NCBI GenBank assembly: GCA_964453035.1
Contig: CAYVOX010000149.1
Location: forward strand, 1 to 7,567
DNA: 7,567 nucleotides
Direction: 5' to 3'
From: CAYVOX01 sp964453035
Lineage (GTDB): Bacteria; Chloroflexota; Anaerolineae; Anaerolineales; Anaerolineaceae
Shown here: piece after piece, positions 1 through 4,140 of the stretch
Numbering within the stretch: the first letter of the stretch is position 1
Layout of the letters: each line of letters begins with the position of its first letter
The notes under the pieces: model-generated
The model's database searches: none
The model's input: only the letters and a program-made list of their open reading frames with translations
What the model was told of the DNA's origin: nothing
Program-made: the position numbers and the translations under genes

Positions 1-179
1 CCGAGCGGCACAACCACCTTCACCCCGTCAGGGTGCTTGACCTCGTTGCCCGAGGCGCCCACTTTGTAGGTGAGCGGCGGCTCACCGCCCAGGGCAGGCA
101 GGTTGCAGGATGCGATGAGCAGCGCCATCCCAACCAGCAGGCAAAGCACAACACGGAACCGCTTTTGATGGTTGCGCAT
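1..179 (-). CDS. Lipoprotein, 5' part only (runs off left edge)
   Basis: The reading frame is open from an ATG at 179 to the window edge, giving about 59 residues; the 3' part is missing. The product starts with a basic n-region (MRNHQKRFR), a hydrophobic stretch (VVLCLLVGMALL) and a lipobox IAS-C with the cysteine at residue 25. It should therefore be exported, lipidated on that Cys and anchored to the membrane surface. The mature part begins NLPALGGEPPLTYKVG and continues with a segment around NEVKHPDGVKVVVPLG. This last stretch loosely recalls the start of ZU5-like beta domains (G..G..V..PDG..V.IP.GA); that is only a resemblance. A purine-rich ribosome binding site, GGGGAGGG, lies 4 bases before the ATG and supports the start. 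The gene is divergent from the CPBP protease gene and has its own promoter. Function is unknown. Confidence 0.8.
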   Translation of the reverse strand, partial: MRNHQKRFRVVLCLLVGMALLIASCNLPALGGEPPLTYKVGASGNEVKHPDGVKVVVPL

Positions 180-248
180 ATTCCCTCCCCAGATACTGCC
201 CGGAAAAACCGCGCCTGTGACGAACCCCCTTCAAGTTTAACTGGATTC

Positions 249-277
249 AGTATAGCAAATTGACCCCGGTAAAACAA
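249..277 (-). promoter_or_regulatory. Sigma70-type promoter of the left lipoprotein gene
   Basis: On the minus strand the -10 box TATACT (249-254) is preceded directly by TGC (255-257), an extended -10 signature. A weaker -35 box TTGTTT lies at 272-277, with a 17-base spacer. Transcription would start near 242, leaving a leader of about 60 bases before the ATG at 179. This is a reading of consensus matches and not a measured start. Confidence 0.6.
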
Positions 278-294
278 GACGACCTCTCAGCCGC

Positions 295-322
295 TTGACA
301 TCCCTCCCGGACGGCGTATGAT
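295..322 (+). promoter_or_regulatory. Sigma70-type promoter of the CPBP protease gene
   Basis: A perfect -35 box TTGACA (295-300) is followed after 16 bases by TATGAT (317-322), which matches the -10 consensus at five of six positions. The start point would be near 329, about 40 bases before the ATG at 370. The -35 box lies only 17 bases from the -35 box of the divergent lipoprotein promoter, so the two polymerase sites are back to back. Confidence 0.7.
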
Positions 323-369
323 GTAAAGGTCTGCTGTGCCCATGGGAAGTTAAGTCAAAGGAGCGAGCC

Positions 370-1242
370 ATGTCTGAGCCTGATACTGCTCAAACCACCC
401 TGCCGCGTCTCTCGCAACGCTGGGGGTGGTTTTTTATGCTGTTGCTGGTGGGAATTGCCATCTTTTTTGCCGCCTCCAACTACTTTGTGATTCTGCCCAC
501 CAACAAGAATGTCGCTTTCGAGGGCGGGCTGACCGCGCTGCTGCTGGTGGTTGCGCTGCTGGTACGCCGCCAGCCGCGCTGGAAAGCTTACGCCCCGGCT
601 GCTTACGCCTTCTTTGTGGCTTCGTTTGTGTTTCTCATCACCTCGCTGACGGTGGGAGCGCGCGTTGACTTTTTGAAATCCCTCAACATCGTCATCAAGA
701 CCAACCAGGGCGCAGCCGCAGATAAACTGCTGGAAAGCCTGACAGTGGTCATTTCCATCATCCTGCTCATCGCGCTGAGCGGCCAGCGCCTGAGTTCAAT
801 CTACCTCAAGGCGGGCAACCTCAAGTGGGGGCTCATCATCGGGGTGGGCATGTTCCTGAACTTTGCCGCCTCCGCGCTGCTGTTCTTTTCAACGCGCTTT
901 GCGGATGGAAACCAGCTGCTCTCGGCGATGCTGTGGGGCAGTATTTTTGCCATAGCCAACGGCTACCTGGAAGAATTCTGGTTCCGTGGGTTGTTCGTGC
1001 GCAGCCTGCAGCCCATCGTGGGGGTGTGGGGCGCCATTTTGCTGGCGGCTTTGTGGTATTCGCTGCTGCACGCGGGCGGCGTGTACCTGACGCCCATCGC
1101 CATACCCTTCATGCTGATCAACACCTTCACCTTTGGCGTGCTGTACGGCTACGTGACCCACAAAACGGATAGCATCATCGCCGCCGGCCTGATGCACGCC
1201 GGGACGGACTTTTTCCTGTTCATGGGGATGTTGAGCAGCTAA
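370..1242 (+). CDS. CPBP-family intramembrane metalloprotease
   Basis: This 290-residue protein is an integral membrane protein with roughly eight hydrophobic segments (about 18-43, 52-66, 75-97, 123-138, 152-175, 184-199, 217-233, 238-262 and 268-288). It carries the three motifs of the CPBP (CAAX protease and bacteriocin-processing, former Abi) family: EExxxR at Glu201-Glu202-Arg206 (LEEFWFRG), a histidine in motif 2 at His234 (SLLHAGG), and HxxxD at His276-Asp280 (LMHAGTD). These residues form the metal site and catalytic glutamate in the family, so the enzyme is probably active. Substrates of bacterial members are mostly unknown, and nothing nearby names one. The start is supported by AAAGGAG at 357-363, six bases before the ATG. 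It has its own promoter (295-322). Its stop codon overlaps that of the M28 peptidase gene by four bases, tail to tail, and no terminator is visible after it. The family call is firm; the biological role is not. Confidence 0.92.
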   Translation: MSEPDTAQTTLPRLSQRWGWFFMLLLVGIAIFFAASNYFVILPTNKNVAFEGGLTALLLVVALLVRRQPRWKAYAPAAYAFFVASFVFLITSLTVGARVDFLKSLNIVIKTNQGAAADKLLESLTVVISIILLIALSGQRLSSIYLKAGNLKWGLIIGVGMFLNFAASALLFFSTRFADGNQLLSAMLWGSIFAIANGYLEEFWFRGLFVRSLQPIVGVWGAILLAALWYSLLHAGGVYLTPIAIPFMLINTFTFGVLYGYVTHKTDSIIAAGLMHAGTDFFLFMGMLSS

Positions 1243-2441
1243 GCACCCGCCTGTTCCTGCGCTTTGAGGAGATGCCACACAAACTGGTGGACGTTTTCCA
1301 GCGCCTGCGCTGAGACGTATTCCGGCGTGTCGCTCATCTGGTGCCAGTGCGCCGCCGAATCCGCCCCGCCCCCGGCATTGACCGAGCACAGCGTCAGCGC
1401 CGCCAGCCCACGCTTTGTGGCTACCAGCGCATCGGTGTAGGCCAGCCCGGGCTGCTCGCTGGTGGAAATCTCCGGCAGGGCTGCCGCCGCCCGCCGCAGC
1501 AATTCCAGCGCGCGCGGGTGGGTGGCGTGCTTGCGAATCAAGCCGTCGTTGCGCAGGAACTTAATGGTATCCAGCCCCACCTCATCCAGGATGATGTACA
1601 GCGCATCAGAGCCCAGTTCGGTGGCGTGGCGGTCAAGGTAGGCACGCATACCCCAGGCGCCAGTCTCTTCGCAATCGGTGAGGGCGATGCGCACATCGGT
1701 TTGCGCCAGGGGCTCGGCTTGCAGGCGGGCGGCTAATCCCAAAATCACGCCCACGCCGGAGGCGTCGTCATTGGCGCCGGGCGAGAAGGGGGTGTGGTCA
1801 GCGGAAGCCATCATCAGCAGCGCAAAAGCCTGCACGGGCAGCAAAATCACGCCAATCCAGCCCAGCCATGCCAGGCCGGGCGCCACCCCAGGAGCCAGCA
1901 CCAGCCCGCCCAGCGCCATGCTGAGGAAGGTGGCGCTCACCAGCAGGCCAAACAGGCGCTGCCAGCCCGCGCTGGAATAGAAAACCGGCGTGCGGTGGGA
2001 ATCGAGGTGGGCGCACAGCACCACCCGGCGCTGCGTCTTACCCTGCGCGGGGATTGAAGCGACCACGTTCTGCGCCGGCGCGCGCGGCAGCAGCAGGTTC
2101 ACCGGGTGGGGCAAAAAATCCGATTCGGCGAACATGGTGTAAGCGCCCAGCAGGTTGAGCAGCGCGCCCAACCCCAGCGCCCAGGCGGCATTATCGCTGC
2201 CGGTGATTGCCCCCGCCAGTGCCGCCGCGCTGCCCAGCGCTGCCAATCCAAAGGCTGCCACAAAAGGGCGGTAGGTGGATGGCGCCCCCTGGAACGGCTC
2301 CAGCGCCACCGCCTGCGCCCCGTAAGCGCGCAACTGCTCCGCGGCCCACGCCCCGGCGCGGCGCTGCCCGGCGGTGCAGCTGCCGCGCCCGCCCGCCGCC
2401 AGGTGGCGCACCGCCTGCATGGCAATCGAATCCGGGTCCAT
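1239..2441 (-). CDS. Membrane-inserted M28-family zinc peptidase
   Basis: The 400-residue product carries the M28 (aminopeptidase Y/S type) metal-site motifs in order, numbered from the ATG at 2441: His145 and Asp147 in AHLDSH, Asp225 in GANDDASG, the catalytic pair Glu258-Glu259 in DCEETG, Asp286 in LDEVG, and a late His in HWHQMSDTPE (about 367). All ligands are present, so a two-zinc exopeptidase is expected. Unusually, two pairs of hydrophobic segments are built into it (about 60-79 and 84-104 before the first His; 162-185 and 189-213 between the first His and Asp225). There is no signal peptide. An in-frame GTG six bases upstream would be only two bases from the ribosome binding site, so the ATG is preferred. 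It is the last gene of the minus-strand run, 28 bases after the esterase stop. Fold and catalysis are well supported; the peptide substrate is unknown. Confidence 0.88.
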   Translation of the reverse strand: MDPDSIAMQAVRHLAAGGRGSCTAGQRRAGAWAAEQLRAYGAQAVALEPFQGAPSTYRPFVAAFGLAALGSAAALAGAITGSDNAAWALGLGALLNLLGAYTMFAESDFLPHPVNLLLPRAPAQNVVASIPAQGKTQRRVVLCAHLDSHRTPVFYSSAGWQRLFGLLVSATFLSMALGGLVLAPGVAPGLAWLGWIGVILLPVQAFALLMMASADHTPFSPGANDDASGVGVILGLAARLQAEPLAQTDVRIALTDCEETGAWGMRAYLDRHATELGSDALYIILDEVGLDTIKFLRNDGLIRKHATHPRALELLRRAAAALPEISTSEQPGLAYTDALVATKRGLAALTLCSVNAGGGADSAAHWHQMSDTPEYVSAQALENVHQFVWHLLKAQEQAGA

Positions 2442-2449
2442 GGTCACCG

Positions 2450-2455
2450 CCTTTC
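2450..2455 (-). promoter_or_regulatory. Ribosome binding site that selects the M28 peptidase start
   Basis: GAAAGG on the minus strand ends 8 bases before the ATG at 2441. The upstream in-frame GTG (2447-2445) would leave a spacer of only 2 bases, which is too short, so this site decides for the ATG. Confidence 0.55.
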
Positions 2456-2469
2456 AGGGCTGCCTGAGG

Positions 2470-3450
2470 CTAGCCCCGCTCCGGGAAGAGCGCATCCAGG
2501 AATTTGAGCTTTTCAATCATCTGGTAAACCGCGCCGCCCTCGTGGTTGTTGAATTCATACACCCTGATTTGTTTGGGCCCGGCGTAATGGTTATAGGCGG
2601 CGTAGATGGTGGAGGGCGGGCAGATATCGTCCATCAACCCCACGGAGAAGAGCGCCGGGGCTTTGGCGCGGGCGGCAAAATTGATGCCGTCAAAGTAGGA
2701 GAGCGTATTGAAGACTCGCTCGACCTTGTCTCGGTGGGTTTTGCAGTAGGTGGCAATCTCGCTGTAGGGGATAGTGTTGATGATGGTGGTGGCGCGCCTG
2801 AAGTTGCACAGGAAGGGCACATCCGGCAGGGCCGCGGCCACATCAGGCAGCAGGCCGGCCACCGCCAGGGAGATGCCGCCGCCCTGGCTGCCGCCGCTGA
2901 CGGCCACCTGCGCCGGGTTGACCGCCGGGTGGCTGCGGGCCGCTTCCACCGCGCGGACGGCGTCGGTGAACAGGCGGCGGTAGTAGTAGGTGTGCGGGTC
3001 CAGCACGCCGCGGGTCATAAAGCCGGGGTACTGCGGGTTGCTGCCTTCGGGTTCCACGTCGGGGGTATCACCGGGGGTGGAGGCGCTGCCCTGCCCGCGG
3101 GTATCCATCACCAGGTGGGCAAAGCCGGCGCTGGCAAAATGCAGCCAGGAGAGGGGGAAGTTGCGCCCGCCGCCGTAGCCGATAAATTCCACTACGGCCG
3201 GCAGCGGCCCCTTGCGCTGGCGCGGCAGGATCAGCCAGCCCTTGATGGGCTGCCCGCCGTAACCGCTGTAGGTCACGTCGAAGGTTTCAAACAGGCGCAG
3301 GGTAAAATCCACCGGCTCAAACCGGGCGTTGAGCGGGTGGGCGCGTGCCTCGGAGAGGGTTTGCTGCCAGAAGGCGTCAAAATCCGCGGTGGCGGTGAGG
3401 GGGGGCTGGTAGGTTTGCAGCTTTTCAAACGGAAAATCGTAGAAGGGCAT
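2470..3450 (-). CDS. CE7-family acetyl-xylan esterase / cephalosporin-C deacetylase
   Basis: This 326-residue protein is an alpha/beta hydrolase of the AXE1 (carbohydrate esterase family 7) group. The group removes acetyl groups from short xylo-oligosaccharides and other small acetylated compounds, usually in the cytoplasm as hexamers. The family signature is complete: RGQG at 118-121, the nucleophile elbow GGSQGG with Ser188, Asp274 in GLMDDICPPS and His303 in NNHEGG. Tyr92 in the GYGGG loop and Gln189 are the expected oxyanion-hole residues. Length and the spacing of the triad agree with characterised CE7 enzymes such as the Thermotoga maritima one. No signal peptide is present. The ATG follows AAAGGAG (3457-3463) with a six-base spacer. 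It lies downstream of the RAYT gene and a large palindrome, and 28 bases upstream of the M28 peptidase gene. With the GH31 enzyme upstream it suggests intracellular trimming of imported acetylated oligosaccharides. The natural substrate is inferred. Confidence 0.93.
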   Translation of the reverse strand: MPFYDFPFEKLQTYQPPLTATADFDAFWQQTLSEARAHPLNARFEPVDFTLRLFETFDVTYSGYGGQPIKGWLILPRQRKGPLPAVVEFIGYGGGRNFPLSWLHFASAGFAHLVMDTRGQGSASTPGDTPDVEPEGSNPQYPGFMTRGVLDPHTYYYRRLFTDAVRAVEAARSHPAVNPAQVAVSGGSQGGGISLAVAGLLPDVAAALPDVPFLCNFRRATTIINTIPYSEIATYCKTHRDKVERVFNTLSYFDGINFAARAKAPALFSVGLMDDICPPSTIYAAYNHYAGPKQIRVYEFNNHEGGAVYQMIEKLKFLDALFPERG

Positions 3451-3456
3451 GATGAA

Positions 3457-3463
3457 CTCCTTT
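3457..3463 (-). promoter_or_regulatory. Ribosome binding site of the esterase gene, next to the palindrome
   Basis: AAAGGAG on the minus strand lies six bases before the ATG at 3450. Only an eight-base A/T stretch (3464-3471) separates it from the base of the 3472-3504 hairpin. The local RNA structure could therefore influence access of the ribosome. Confidence 0.75.
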
Positions 3464-3471
3464 TATTATTA

Positions 3472-3504
3472 AGACCTGTTAGGTCTTAAAGACCTAACAG
3501 GTCT
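3472..3504. repeat. REP-like palindrome, copy 1 (intact)
   Basis: A perfect inverted repeat: the arm AGACCTGTTAGGTCTT (3472-3487) is mirrored by AAGACCTAACAGGTCT (3489-3504) around one base. Each arm is itself a small palindrome (AGACCT-GTT-AGGTCT), so single-stranded DNA or RNA can fold either as one long hairpin or as two short ones. It is followed on the plus strand by CGG, as in copy 2 read on the minus strand. It lies between the RAYT stop and the esterase ribosome binding site. No T-run follows the stem in the minus direction, so it is not a standard intrinsic terminator for the operon. Confidence 0.9.
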
Positions 3505-3525
3505 CGGAATCACAGCGATTTTTTT

Positions 3526-3541
3526 AAGACCCAATAGGACT
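3526..3541. repeat. Degenerate half copy of the REP-like repeat
   Basis: AAGACCCAATAGGACT matches the half unit AAGACCTAACAGGTCT at 13 of 16 positions. It overlaps the transposase stop codon and lies 21 bases from copy 1. It is probably an eroded repeat unit, although a short imperfect match could also be chance. Confidence 0.5.
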
Positions 3542-4139
3542 ATGGGTACGCATCCTCTACTAAAACTGGATTAATTTGGCTTTCATCGATCATACCACGA
3601 TGAAATTCCTCAAAACCACTTTTTCCTCCAAAAAAATTCAGAACCTGGTCCCGCTGCAAACGAGTGGGGGCATTACTAATCAGAGCATTATAAGATGACC
3701 ACTGCCAGTCACGAAAATCCTCTAAAAAACCGTGCTTTTGAGGATTGGCATGAATATAAAAGATTAGCATTGCCAGATAAGTGTTATCCAAAACCGGAAT
3801 TCTTCCAAAGTTCTCTTCAAACAGGCTACCTGTACGGTTATAGCTCTTATTAATGGCCTTGGCATACGCGTTGAAAAGGTTTGAAAAAACCTTTGACGGG
3901 CTGATTTTCTGTTCGTTGGAAGATAATTCCTCCTCGGTTTTGATGCGAATCAGAAAGTGGAAATGATTTTTCAACAGGCAATATGCATAGGTATCGACAA
4001 ATGGTTCGATATATTTGACGTACAAGGATAGGAAGTAGGTGTAGTTTCTGGCATCGTAAAACAACGGCTGACGGTTGTTGCCACGATTGTAAATATGATA
4101 ATAGACGCCCTGGGCAAGGGGAGCATTGGGTTGTTTCAC
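3540..4139 (-). CDS. REP-associated tyrosine transposase (RAYT, Y1_Tnp / IS200-like)
   Basis: This 199-residue protein has the layout of the Y1 HUH transposases that act on REP-type palindromes. It has an N-terminal strand GVYYHIYNRGNNRQPLF, the metal-binding HUH motif at His59-Phe-His61 (LLKNHFHFLI), the family segment GSLFEENF (104-111), then FYIHANPQKHG, whose Tyr128 is the best candidate for the catalytic tyrosine. WQWSSY follows at 145-150. The protein looks intact. It would nick and join single-stranded DNA at the hairpins that flank it on both sides. The gene starts with GTG at 4139, two bases after the glycosidase stop; its GGAGG (4149-4153) lies inside the glycosidase coding region. 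Base composition is strikingly AT-rich (about 40% GC in a counted 60-base sample, against about 73% in the glycosidase gene), which suggests acquisition. RAYTs are usually single-copy domesticated genes, so mobility today is uncertain. Confidence 0.9.
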   Translation of the reverse strand: MKQPNAPLAQGVYYHIYNRGNNRQPLFYDARNYTYFLSLYVKYIEPFVDTYAYCLLKNHFHFLIRIKTEEELSSNEQKISPSKVFSNLFNAYAKAINKSYNRTGSLFEENFGRIPVLDNTYLAMLIFYIHANPQKHGFLEDFRDWQWSSYNALISNAPTRLQRDQVLNFFGGKSGFEEFHRGMIDESQINPVLVEDAYP

Positions 4140-4140
4140 G

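Noticed and set aside
69..86. Hairpin GGTGAGC / GCTCACC with a four-base loop
   Set aside because: It lies within the lipoprotein coding region, has no T-run and is probably a by-product of the GGEPPLT codons.
889..1389. Minus-strand open frame across the CPBP gene and its junction with the M28 gene
   Set aside because: It overlaps two well-supported genes and has no motif or ribosome binding site.
3465..3470. AATAAT on the minus strand as a -10 box for the esterase gene
   Set aside because: Transcription would begin inside the AAAGGAG ribosome binding site and destroy it, and no -35 box stands at the right distance.
2374..3489. Long plus-strand open frame (371 codons) opposite the esterase gene
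   Set aside because: It is antisense to a gene with a full catalytic triad, is rich in Gly/Ala/Val/Arg as expected for a GC-rich shadow frame, and shows no family motif.
3472..3504. Palindrome read as an intrinsic terminator for the operon
   Set aside because: In the minus direction the stem is followed by TAATAATAAAAGG, not a T-run, and the same sequence recurs as a REP-like repeat beside the transposase.
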